Assembly (NCBI GenBank): GCA_050295975.1
Contig: JBNKQR010000034.1
Span: 1-31,788, forward strand
DNA from: JAPHTQ01 sp050295975
GTDB lineage: Bacteria; Pseudomonadota; Gammaproteobacteria; Thiohalomonadales; Thiohalomonadaceae
Direction of reading: 5' to 3'
Length of the DNA: 31,788 nucleotides
Below the pieces are notes generated by a model. That model was not told the origin of the DNA. It did no database searches and saw only the letters and a list, made by a program, of their open reading frames with translations. A program made the translations under genes and the position numbers. Shown here in pieces: positions 1-7,504 of the stretch (the first letter of the stretch is position 1; each line of letters starts with the position of its first letter).

Positions 1-975
1 CAGATGTGGCGTCAGGTGACCCGACTGCTGATCTCCTTCGGTGCGATGACTTTGCTGGCCCAGATAACCCCAGACACACTGTTGCGTTGGACCCACTGGA
101 TATTCGGTCTCGGCCTGATCATGCTGCTTGCGGTACTGCTGCTTGGAGACGTCGGTAAGGGAGCGCAACGCTGGCTTGGGATCGGCAGCATCCGCTTTCA
201 GCCTTCGGAATTAATGAAACTGGCGGTACCGATGATGGTGGCCTGGTATTTCGCCGAAAAGAGTCTGCCACCACGCTTCCGCCAGATCATGCTGGCACTG
301 ACCATCTTTATGGTTCCGGCGTTGTTGATTGCCAAACAACCCGACCTGGGCACCGCACTGCTGATCGCCAGTTCTGGCTTTTTCGTCCTGCTCTTTGCCG
401 GACTGAGCTGGCGCTTCCTGACCACAGCCTCGATTCTTGCCATCCCCCTGGCGTGGGCTCTGTGGCAATTTGGCATGCATGACTACCAGCGCCGCCGGGT
501 TCTCACCTTCTTCAATCCAGAGAGCGATCCGCTTGGTGCCGGTTACCACATCATTCAATCGAAGATCGCCATCGGCTCTGGTGGTATCTACGGCAAAGGC
601 TGGCTCAACGGCACCCAATCGCACCTGGAGTTTCTGCCGGAACGCCACACCGACTTTATCTTTGCTGTATTCAGTGAGGAGTTTGGCCTGATGGGGGCGC
701 TGTTCCTGCTGGCCATCTACCTGTTCATCGTGCTGCGCTGCCTGTTTATTGCCAGTCAGGCGCAGGATACCTTCTCGCGCCTGCTCGCCGGGGGTCTGAC
801 CATGACCTTCATGGTTTATGTCTTCGTCAACATCGGTATGGTCAGTGGCCTGCTGCCGGTGGTCGGCGTTCCCCTGCCCCTGATCAGTTTCGGCGGCAGT
901 TCCATGGTGACCTTGATGGCCTCTTTCGGTATCCTCATGTCCATCCACACCCACCGAAAATTATTGAAGAACTAA
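1..975 (+). CDS. rodA: RodA, peptidoglycan polymerase of the elongasome (5' partial)
   Basis: SEDS-family membrane glycosyltransferase that polymerises lipid II into glycan strands with PBP2 during lateral wall growth. The reading frame is open to the window edge. By recalled comparison with E. coli RodA, roughly the first 45 residues lie outside, so the methionine at base 4 is probably internal. Family landmarks are clear: KGAQRWL near the first visible loop, RFQPSE, KQPDLGTA, the DPLGAGYHIIQSKIAIGSGG stretch, the extracytoplasmic LEFLPERHTDFIFA segment, and PLPLISFGGSS near the C-terminus, with several hydrophobic helices between. It ends in SIHTHRKLLKN, as expected for a full C-terminus. 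mltB follows 5 bases later, so the two are probably co-transcribed with rlpA and dacA. Identity is very secure. Confidence 0.97.
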   Translation, partial: QMWRQVTRLLISFGAMTLLAQITPDTLLRWTHWIFGLGLIMLLAVLLLGDVGKGAQRWLGIGSIRFQPSELMKLAVPMMVAWYFAEKSLPPRFRQIMLALTIFMVPALLIAKQPDLGTALLIASSGFFVLLFAGLSWRFLTTASILAIPLAWALWQFGMHDYQRRRVLTFFNPESDPLGAGYHIIQSKIAIGSGGIYGKGWLNGTQSHLEFLPERHTDFIFAVFSEEFGLMGALFLLAIYLFIVLRCLFIASQAQDTFSRLLAGGLTMTFMVYVFVNIGMVSGLLPVVGVPLPLISFGGSSMVTLMASFGILMSIHTHRKLLKN

Positions 976-980
976 TTGCT

Positions 981-2003
981 GTGAAACAACTTTTTCTCCT
1001 TTTTCTGCTCCTCCTCGGCTCCGCTGCCCAGGCCCGTGACTTTGTCAGCCGCTTCCCTGATAGCCAGGACTTCATCTACGAGATGAGCAAGAAGCACAAA
1101 TTCCAGGCGAAGGCTCTAAAAAAGCTCTTTTCCAAAATCGAGCACCAGCCGGGAATCATTGAGGCGATCAGCCGTCCGGCAGAGAGCAAGCCCTGGTATC
1201 AGTACCGACCGATTTTCGTCACTGCTGATCGCATCCGTGAAGGGGTAAAGTTCTGGGATAGCCATGAAAAATTGCTGCGGCGTGCGGAAAAGAAATACGG
1301 TGTACCGCCACAGATTATCGTCGCCATTATTGGCGTGGAGACCCGTTTCGGCCGCCACAGCGGTAACTATCGGGTCATCGATGCCCTTAGCACCCTGGCC
1401 TTTGATTACCCGCCGCGGGCGACTTTCTTCCGCAAAGAGCTGGAGAACTTCCTGCTGATGAGTCGAGAGGAGAAGCGCGACCCACTACAGTTCACAGGCT
1501 CCTATGCCGGTGCCATGGGCATGCCACAATTCATGCCGAGCAGCTTTCTCAGCTACGCGGTTGATTTCGACAAGGATGGTACACGCGATCTTTGGGACAA
1601 CACCGACGATGTGATCGGTAGCGTCGCCAACTACTTCAAACGCCATCACTGGCGCAAAGGCGAGCCTGTCGCCAGCCGTGCCGAACTGAGTGGCAAAGCG
1701 CCACAGGTTCTGCTTGATAAGGGTTACGAGCCCTCAATATCCTTCGGTAAATTAAAAGCCATGGGGGTCAAATCCCTGACAAGGTATAAGGATGACAATG
1801 AAGTCGCGCTAATCAAGCTGGAAAGCGGTCCCGGCCAGGAGCAATACTGGGTAACCCGACACAACTTCTACGTCATCACACGGTATAATCACAGTCCATT
1901 GTACGCCATGGCGGTGTATCAACTGGGCGAGGCGATCCGCACCACCCGCGCCGCAGCAAAACGCACTACGGGGGCGATGCCGAATAGTGATGCCAATAGC
2001 TAA
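981..2003 (+). CDS. mltB: MltB, lytic murein transglycosylase B
   Basis: Cleaves the MurNAc-GlcNAc bond of peptidoglycan with formation of 1,6-anhydro ends, in the periplasm. The 340-residue protein starts at a GTG; the first 18 residues form a hydrophobic signal peptide ending AAQA. There is no lipobox cysteine, so unlike E. coli MltB it is predicted to be soluble or periplasmic rather than a lipoprotein. The catalytic glutamate is E120 in IGVETRFGRHSGNY. GSYAGAMGMPQFMPSSFLSY and the EF-hand-like calcium loop DFDKDGTRDLWDN follow, both typical of the Slt35/MltB family. The start is supported by the signal peptide; the ribosome-binding site is weak (GAAG about 13 bases upstream), consistent with coupling to rodA. 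It overlaps rlpA by 14 bases. Confidence 0.95.
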   Translation: MKQLFLLFLLLLGSAAQARDFVSRFPDSQDFIYEMSKKHKFQAKALKKLFSKIEHQPGIIEAISRPAESKPWYQYRPIFVTADRIREGVKFWDSHEKLLRRAEKKYGVPPQIIVAIIGVETRFGRHSGNYRVIDALSTLAFDYPPRATFFRKELENFLLMSREEKRDPLQFTGSYAGAMGMPQFMPSSFLSYAVDFDKDGTRDLWDNTDDVIGSVANYFKRHHWRKGEPVASRAELSGKAPQVLLDKGYEPSISFGKLKAMGVKSLTRYKDDNEVALIKLESGPGQEQYWVTRHNFYVITRYNHSPLYAMAVYQLGEAIRTTRAAAKRTTGAMPNSDANS

Positions 2004-2820
2004 ACACATAACAATAATTCGTCTTCTTTGCCTAAGCACAACACTGCTCTGCTCGCTTACTGCATGCAGCTTTAGCGGTCGTGACAGTGGCCCTAGCCAG
2101 CCAGTCGATGTCTCCCACATTCCCAATGCCGTGCCCAAGCACGAAAAGCGCACCCGCGCAGGCAACCCAAGCACCTATGTGGTACTGGGCAAGCGCTACC
2201 ATGTACTGAAGAGCAGTACCGGTTTCAGCCAACGCGGTATCGCCTCCTGGTATGGCAACAAGTTCCACGGCAAAAAAACCTCCAATGGCGAGACCTATGA
2301 CATGTACGCCATGACCGCGGCGCACAAGACCCTGCCGATCCCCTGCTATGTGCAGGTGACCAATCTGAAGAACGGCAAGCAGGTCACCGTAAGAGTTAAT
2401 GACCGTGGTCCGTTCCACGAAAACCGCATCATCGACCTCTCCTACGCCGCAGCGAAAAAGCTGGGCATTACAGGTAACGGCACCGGGCTAGTGGAGATAC
2501 GCACCGTTGAACCGGGACAGCCCGCACTCCCCGTTACGCGCGTCGCAGACAAAAACGCACCGAAAATCCACACACCCGCCGCAAAACCCGTACTCTACCT
2601 GCAACTCGGTTCGTTTATTGAACGTAACAACGCCGAATCTCTGCGGGCCCAGTTGGTATTGAATAACGTCCGCGCCGCCGCCATTCAGCAGTCCACGGTG
2701 GATCGACATAACATCTACCGGGTGCGCATCGGCCCGCTCTCTACGGTAGAGGAGGCTGATCGTATCGCCTCTCAGATCGGCAGCCTGGGGATCGGTGTAC
2801 CGACTATCGTCATCGACTGA
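1990..2820 (+). CDS. rlpA: RlpA, septal-ring lytic transglycosylase lipoprotein
   Basis: Outer-membrane lipoprotein of the RlpA family, which acts on denuded glycan strands and is recruited to division sites. The signal peptide ends in a lipobox-like LTAC, giving lipidation at C26. The double-psi beta-barrel domain spans about residues 82-172. It holds RGIASWYGNKFHGKKTSNGE, the family's acidic and histidine active-site pair (E101, H112, spaced as in Pseudomonas RlpA) and VNDRGPF. The C-terminal SPOR domain (about 201-276, starting LYLQLGSF) is the denuded-glycan binding module. The start overlaps the end of mltB; GTG at 1987 and ATG at 1990 are adjacent in frame and the ATG was preferred. The order rodA-mltB-rlpA-dacA is a common proteobacterial cluster. 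Confidence 0.95.
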   Translation: MPIAKHITIIRLLCLSTTLLCSLTACSFSGRDSGPSQPVDVSHIPNAVPKHEKRTRAGNPSTYVVLGKRYHVLKSSTGFSQRGIASWYGNKFHGKKTSNGETYDMYAMTAAHKTLPIPCYVQVTNLKNGKQVTVRVNDRGPFHENRIIDLSYAAAKKLGITGNGTGLVEIRTVEPGQPALPVTRVADKNAPKIHTPAAKPVLYLQLGSFIERNNAESLRAQLVLNNVRAAAIQQSTVDRHNIYRVRIGPLSTVEEADRIASQIGSLGIGVPTIVID

Positions 2821-2902
2821 CAGGCGGGGTACATTTCGCCGCTACAAAACGTTAAAATACAGCTGTTTTCCAACGACTTTTCTTAGCCACAGAACCCATA
2901 TC

Positions 2903-4039
2903 ATGCGCCTATTAAGCACTATCACAGCTCTGCTTCTACTTGCCGTCTCTAGCGTGCAGGCCGCCCCATCACTGATTCCATCACCGCCACGACTCGCTGC
3001 CAGCGGTTTTGTGCTAATGGATTTCGATAGTGGACAGGTACTCGCCTCCAACAACCCGGCACAACGCCTGGAACCGGCCAGCCTGACCAAACTGATGACC
3101 GCCTATGTGGTGTTCCATGAGATAGAGACCGGTCACATCGGCCTTGACGACATGGTCAAGATCAGTGAAAAGGCGTGGCGCATGCCCGGCTCGCGGATGT
3201 TTATTGAGGTCGGTAAGGAGGTCAGTGTTGAAAAGCTGTTGCAGGGTATGATCATCCAGTCCGGCAATGATGCCAGCGTGGCACTGGCTGAATTCGTCGC
3301 CGGCAGTGAAGAGAGCTTTGTCCCTTTGATGAATGCCCATGCGGAAAACCTCGGTCTTCAGGGCACCCACTTCGTCAATGCCACTGGTCTACCCGATCCG
3401 GATCACTACACCACCGCCATCGATATGGCGCACCTGGCTGCTGCTCTGATCCGCGACTATCCCCAGTACTACAAGTGGTACTCAGTAAAGAAATACACCT
3501 TCAACAACATCACCCAGCGCAACCGTAACCTGCTACTGGAGCGCGACGAGAGTGTCGACGGCCTTAAGACCGGTCATACCGAATCGGCGGGATACTGTCT
3601 GGTCTCCTCGGCAAAGCGTGAAGAGATGCGTCTAATCTCCGTGGTAATGGGCACAAGCAGTGAAAAGGCCCGCGCCCAGGAGAGTCAGAAGCTGCTCAAC
3701 TACGGTTTCCGCTTCTACGAGACCCACCGTCTCTACGCCGCCAACACCCCACTAAAAGAGATGCGCATCTACAAGGGTGACAGCGAGAACCTGCCGCTGG
3801 GTCTGACCACCGATCTTTACGTCACCGTACCGCGTGGCCAGTACAAACGCCTCAATGCATCACTCAGTGTGGGCAAGACCCTTATCGCACCGGTAAGCAC
3901 CGGTCAGCGCCTGGGTAATGTCAGTGTCACTCTGGGTGAAGAGGCCATCGTTGAACGTCCGTTGGTTGCACTGCAACAGATCGCCGAAGGTGGCATCTGG
4001 CAGAGCATCAAGGACAGCACCATTCTGCTGTTCCAGTAA
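2903..4039 (+). CDS. dacA: DacA-type D-alanyl-D-alanine carboxypeptidase (PBP5/6)
   Basis: Low-molecular-weight penicillin-binding protein that trims the terminal D-Ala of peptidoglycan stem peptides in the periplasm. The frame is open further upstream, but the ATG at 2903 is chosen because it directly precedes a signal peptide ending VQA at residue 20, giving 378 residues, the usual PBP5 length. All three active-site motifs are present: SxxK at S60-K63 (PASLTK), SxN at S120-N122 (QSGND) and KTG at 222-224 (GLKTGHTESAG). Beyond the peptidase domain lie the PBP5 beta-rich C-terminal domain and a final amphipathic segment (IWQSIKDSTILLF) expected to act as a membrane anchor. It lies 82 bases after rlpA and one base before the YbeD-like gene. 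Confidence 0.96.
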   Translation: MRLLSTITALLLLAVSSVQAAPSLIPSPPRLAASGFVLMDFDSGQVLASNNPAQRLEPASLTKLMTAYVVFHEIETGHIGLDDMVKISEKAWRMPGSRMFIEVGKEVSVEKLLQGMIIQSGNDASVALAEFVAGSEESFVPLMNAHAENLGLQGTHFVNATGLPDPDHYTTAIDMAHLAAALIRDYPQYYKWYSVKKYTFNNITQRNRNLLLERDESVDGLKTGHTESAGYCLVSSAKREEMRLISVVMGTSSEKARAQESQKLLNYGFRFYETHRLYAANTPLKEMRIYKGDSENLPLGLTTDLYVTVPRGQYKRLNASLSVGKTLIAPVSTGQRLGNVSVTLGEEAIVERPLVALQQIAEGGIWQSIKDSTILLFQ

Positions 4040-4040
4040 C

Positions 4041-4307
4041 ATGGCCGAACAGGAAACCCTGCTGGAGTTCCCCTGCCGCTTTCCAATCAAGGCGATGGGA
4101 GAGCATCACGAGAACTTCGAGATATTGGTGGTGGAGCTGGTACGTAAGCACGCGCCGGACCTTACCGAAGAAGCCGTGGCGAGCCGCGCCAGTCAGGGGG
4201 GCAAATACCTCTCCGTGACCGTGACCGTCACCGCGACCAGCCGTGAACAGCTCGACAACATCTACCGCGAACTGACCGCCTGTGAACAGGTCTTGATGGC
4301 CCTTTAA
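4041..4307 (+). CDS. ybeD: DUF493 / YbeD family small regulatory protein
   Basis: An 88-residue cytosolic protein of the YbeD (DUF493, UPF0250) family, a small ferredoxin-like alpha/beta fold of uncertain function, often proposed to be regulatory. The sequence runs from FPCRFPIKAMGEHHENFE through SQGGKYLSVTVTVTATSREQLDNIY to LTACEQVLMAL, which matches the YbeD pattern across its length. The ATG at 4041 is one base after the dacA stop, giving the family length; a longer in-frame start would lie inside dacA. The dacA-ybeD-lipB order is conserved in E. coli and many gammaproteobacteria, which supports the call. No catalytic residues are evident. Confidence 0.93.
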   Translation: MAEQETLLEFPCRFPIKAMGEHHENFEILVVELVRKHAPDLTEEAVASRASQGGKYLSVTVTVTATSREQLDNIYRELTACEQVLMAL

Positions 4308-4317
4308 AAGAAGGTCG

Positions 4318-4350
4318 CAGGTGACAGGAAAACCTTGTACCTGCCACCTG
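4318..4350 (+). repeat. Imperfect hairpin in the ybeD-lipB gap
   Basis: CAGGTGACAGG (4318-4328) and CCTGCCACCTG (4340-4350) form an 11-base inverted repeat with one mismatch and an 11-base loop, just upstream of the lipB start. It has no following T-run, so it is not a typical terminator. It could be a dispersed repeat or could modulate lipB translation; neither is shown. Confidence 0.5.
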
Positions 4351-4361
4351 ATACCTATTCA

Positions 4362-4973
4362 ATGATCCACATCCGCAATCTCGGCACCGTCGATTACCAG
4401 CAAACCCTGGACGCCATGCGCCGCTTCACCGCTGAGCGCAATGCCGACACGCCCGATGAAATCTGGCTACTGCAACACCCACCGGTCTTTACCCAGGGGA
4501 TGAACGGCAAGCCGGAGCACCTGCTCGATCCGGGCGACATTCCACTGCTACAGACTGATCGCGGCGGGCAGGTGACCTATCACGGCCCCGGCCAACTGAT
4601 TGTTTATTTGTTGCTCGATCTGCGTCGTCGCCATCTGGGAGTAAAGCAGCTGGTAGCACTGCTAGAGCAGTCGGTAATCGAGCTGCTAAAGGGTTACGGC
4701 ATTCAAGCCGAGCGCCGCAGTGATGCACCGGGGGTCTATGTCAGTGGCGACAAGGTCGCGGCGCTGGGACTGCGGGTAAGACGCAGCGGCAGCTATCATG
4801 GCCTCAGTCTCAATATCGATATGGATCTGGAGCCGTTTAGCCGCATCAATCCCTGTGGCTACCAGGGGCTGGGGGTCACCCGTCTTACGGATCTTGGTGT
4901 TGGCGACTCAGTCGAAGTGATTGGGACAAAGTTAAGCGGGTTGCTACTTGATGCCCTGAACGAGCAGAAGTGA
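4362..4973 (+). CDS. lipB: LipB, octanoyl-ACP:protein octanoyltransferase
   Basis: Transfers octanoate from acyl carrier protein to a lysine of lipoyl domains (GcvH, E2 subunits), the first step of endogenous lipoylation; LipA then inserts sulfur. The 203-residue protein has the full family signature: DRGGQVTYHGPGQ (about 66-78), the RRSDAPGVYV loop, the catalytic lysine K131 (GDKVAALGLR) and the catalytic cysteine C165 (INPCGYQGL). The ATG at 4362 is preferred over an in-frame TTG at 4335 because the protein then begins MIHIRNLG as in homologues and the TTG would lie inside a hairpin. Its partner lipA is not adjacent here but heads the glycine cleavage operon at 24.4-25.3 kb. Confidence 0.96.
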   Translation: MIHIRNLGTVDYQQTLDAMRRFTAERNADTPDEIWLLQHPPVFTQGMNGKPEHLLDPGDIPLLQTDRGGQVTYHGPGQLIVYLLLDLRRRHLGVKQLVALLEQSVIELLKGYGIQAERRSDAPGVYVSGDKVAALGLRVRRSGSYHGLSLNIDMDLEPFSRINPCGYQGLGVTRLTDLGVGDSVEVIGTKLSGLLLDALNEQK

Positions 4974-4980
4974 TCAGTAA

Positions 4981-6306
4981 TTATCTAGCGCCTTCATAAA
5001 GTACCTTCCAACGCCCGTCCTCCTTGGCCAGATAGAGGGTCTTCTCCATCTCGCTGCGGTAGTTGTTGGAGTCATACAGCTGGTGGAAGTTGGCCACCAC
5101 CATCTGCCGCTCTCGACTCGCCTTCTGTGGATAGGCGAAGAACGACAGACCGGAGATTTCTACCTTCTGCCACTTCTTGCCTGTCGCTACCCGGCGTTTG
5201 TGCGCCTTCCAGGCAGAGAGGTTCTCACTACCGCTCCAGAAATCGTCGGCGTAGTGCTGCAGATACTGCTCCACATCGGCCGTTACCCAGTCACGGCGCC
5301 ACTGCTCAATGGCCTGCGCTACTTCATTACGCAACGCAACCCACTCATCCAGCCCCAGCCACTGTACCCGATCGGCAACGATAATCGGTGTCACACCCGG
5401 ACGCAGATACTGTCCGACGTTTTTCAGATCCAGATTGGGCAGCACCACACAACCTTCGCTATCCAGCGGCGGACGACTATAGAAGGCGGTTTCGGTACCG
5501 TGCAGCCAGATGCCATAGCCGGTCTTGCCCTGGTGGCGATCCCATTTGTTGGGATAGTTCATCGGGTAGGCGCCAATACCGTAGAGGTCCGGTAGCTTCT
5601 CATCGGGAATATGGCTGGTGATGAAGTAGACCCCTTCCGGTGTACGCAGGTCGCCACTGCTACTTTTGTTACCGTCGAGCTTGCCGGTGCTGACGTAGTA
5701 GTCATGTAGCAGTTGCAGTTCACCGTCCGCACCACGTTGGTAGACGTAGAGCCGGTGCCCTGCCTTATCCACCACCAGTGCGGTCTCGATACTTTCATCC
5801 AGCGACAAAAGGGCACGCGGCAGACGCCCCTGGGGCAGGGTATCGAGATAGGCACGTAGCCGCGCCTCTGCCTCATCGCGTAGATGAGAGATCTCGTCAC
5901 TTTCCGCCCCGCTATCACCCAGTACCGGTGCCGAACCGATGTCGCTCATCACCTGCGCCTGGGCCAGCAGCATATCGCCCTCGATCAGATGTGCCAGATG
6001 GAATTTAGGTTCTCGAGTGGTCAGCTCTCTCAACCCGGTCAATGCACCGTTCAGGTCACCGGACTTGAAGCGCAGCAGGGCGATCAGCAGACTTGCCTCG
6101 TAGTCGGAGGGATAGGTTTGTACCCGCTGCTCCAGCCGCTGCAGCGCCTGAGCAAAGAGTTGCTGACGTGACCCCAGCTCCTGCAACGCATCAGAAGGCT
6201 GAGCAACACTGCTCTCGTCACCACCCTGCTGTACCGCGTAGATCGCCAACGGCAGCGCCAGAAGCGCCGCCGTCAGGAGTCGAATAGTGATCTTCCGCTG
6301 TTGCAA
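4981..6306 (-). CDS. L,D-transpeptidase (YkuD) with TPR-like N-terminus and NTF2-like C-terminus
   Basis: Periplasmic YkuD-family enzyme expected to form L,D-crosslinks in peptidoglycan or attach proteins to it. A signal peptide or anchor covers residues 1-24. A helical TPR-like region follows (about 40-115). The catalytic YkuD domain is at about 176-312: ALVVDKAGHRLYVY, RTPEGVYFIT, IWLHGTE (HG at 269-270) and LDSEGCVVLP with nucleophile C286. The last ~120 residues resemble an NTF2/SnoaL-like domain (WRRDWVTADVEQYLQHYADD to DGRWKVLYEGAR). The start is a TTG directly after the TAG of the upstream gene, with a GAGG Shine-Dalgarno 8 bases before it; no start further upstream is possible. Substrate preference cannot be read from the sequence. 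Confidence 0.9.
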   Translation of the reverse strand: MQQRKITIRLLTAALLALPLAIYAVQQGGDESSVAQPSDALQELGSRQQLFAQALQRLEQRVQTYPSDYEASLLIALLRFKSGDLNGALTGLRELTTREPKFHLAHLIEGDMLLAQAQVMSDIGSAPVLGDSGAESDEISHLRDEAEARLRAYLDTLPQGRLPRALLSLDESIETALVVDKAGHRLYVYQRGADGELQLLHDYYVSTGKLDGNKSSSGDLRTPEGVYFITSHIPDEKLPDLYGIGAYPMNYPNKWDRHQGKTGYGIWLHGTETAFYSRPPLDSEGCVVLPNLDLKNVGQYLRPGVTPIIVADRVQWLGLDEWVALRNEVAQAIEQWRRDWVTADVEQYLQHYADDFWSGSENLSAWKAHKRRVATGKKWQKVEISGLSFFAYPQKASRERQMVVANFHQLYDSNNYRSEMEKTLYLAKEDGRWKVLYEGAR

Positions 6307-7344
6307 CTAGAGTACCTCGATGGTCTTTTCCGTCACTATCTTCCAACCATCCGCTTCACGCAGAAGCTGAAAGCGCTTGCGCACGGTATCGGTGTAGCGA
6401 TCCGAGCGGTAAAACTGCACCGCGGTCACGCTGGCCCGATCCTCAGCTCTAAATTGTACTTCAAAATCAGCAAGATGTACTTCAATACTCTCAGGGCTGG
6501 CGAGACGTTTGCGCCGCTGCTGCTGCCACTGCTCAAGGCTGAACCCTCTACCCGGCTGAAATGTTTTGGCATAGGCGCCCAGATAGGCATCAACCCTCTG
6601 CCCCATCCAGTCAGCGGCCCAGCGATTGAGCATGGCGATGACCTCCTCCGACTGTGGCACCACCTCTTCCGGTGCAGGCAGTGGTGGTGTCACCACCCCT
6701 TCTACTGCCACCAGAGCAGCATTCACCGCCTCGGGCGGCTGGGCCGGTTCCGCTTCCGCCGTGGCTGGTGCTACAACAGGTTCAGGCTGGGATTCGACCT
6801 CAGCCACCACCACGGGAGGCTCATCTTTGCTCGGCCCGGTTTGGGGTGCATTGGCTGCCAGTAAAATTGGACGTAGCGCGGGCCCAACCTTGCGCTGCTC
6901 CATCTGTAGCGCTTTGGCGTAGGCGCTGCGAGACAGTTCGTAGTAGATACTGCGCAGGTTGGCGTAGACTGTGGCGTAGCTCTCGTTGGTCTTCATCGCC
7001 TGTTCCAGCAGCGCCATCGCTTCGTCCAGCTTGCCCTGACTGGCGTAGAGGGCCGCCAGGTTGTTATAGGCCTCTGGCTGTTGTGGCAGCCGTTTGATCA
7101 GCGCTTGATAGCGCTTCTCTGCCTCAGCGGTCTTGCCACTGCCTGCCTCGGCAGCGGCCTGTAGTAGCTGCCACTGCGGAGCATCGCGTTCTGCTTCCGG
7201 TGTTTTTTCAAGGCGTTGCAGTGCAGCGGCGAATTCTTGAGACTGCAGGGCCTCAGCGGCGTCATCAAATACCGCTGAACAGTTCCCGGAGAGTAAAAGT
7301 AACACTACCGCATATGCGGGTATATTGAATCGCTGATTCATCAT
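6307..7344 (-). CDS. Exported tetratricopeptide-repeat protein with NTF2-like C-terminus
   Basis: A 345-residue protein of unknown specific role. It begins with a signal peptide (YAVVLLLLSGNCSAVF), followed by TPR repeats at about 50-150, including AYNNLAALYASQGKLDEAMALLEQA. A proline/alanine/valine-rich linker (about 170-235) leads to a C-terminal NTF2/SnoaL-like domain (RWAADWMGQRVDAYLGAYAK to ADGWKIVTEKTIEVL). That last domain resembles the end of the L,D-transpeptidase that follows immediately in the same frame. The pair are very probably translationally coupled and may act together in the periplasm, for example as a scaffold and an enzyme of wall remodelling; this is inference. Two adjacent ATGs (7344 and 7341) are possible starts. 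Confidence 0.85.
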   Translation of the reverse strand: MMNQRFNIPAYAVVLLLLSGNCSAVFDDAAEALQSQEFAAALQRLEKTPEAERDAPQWQLLQAAAEAGSGKTAEAEKRYQALIKRLPQQPEAYNNLAALYASQGKLDEAMALLEQAMKTNESYATVYANLRSIYYELSRSAYAKALQMEQRKVGPALRPILLAANAPQTGPSKDEPPVVVAEVESQPEPVVAPATAEAEPAQPPEAVNAALVAVEGVVTPPLPAPEEVVPQSEEVIAMLNRWAADWMGQRVDAYLGAYAKTFQPGRGFSLEQWQQQRRKRLASPESIEVHLADFEVQFRAEDRASVTAVQFYRSDRYTDTVRKRFQLLREADGWKIVTEKTIEVL

Positions 7345-7504
7345 CTAGACTTTTAAATACCTTGCTAAATCGCCTGGTCGATTATATAGAGTGTCTCTAG
7401 TCGCATAAACCGATAGTCACCTGCTTTTTTTGTGATGCGGTTTCATACACATCCTGGACACCAGGTGGCATAGTGAGTCACTTACGCAATATTCGGAGAA
7501 ATAA

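Noticed and set aside
211..954. 247-residue minus-strand frame opposite rodA
   Set aside because: It is a low-complexity, Asp/Gln/Arg-rich shadow of the clear RodA frame.
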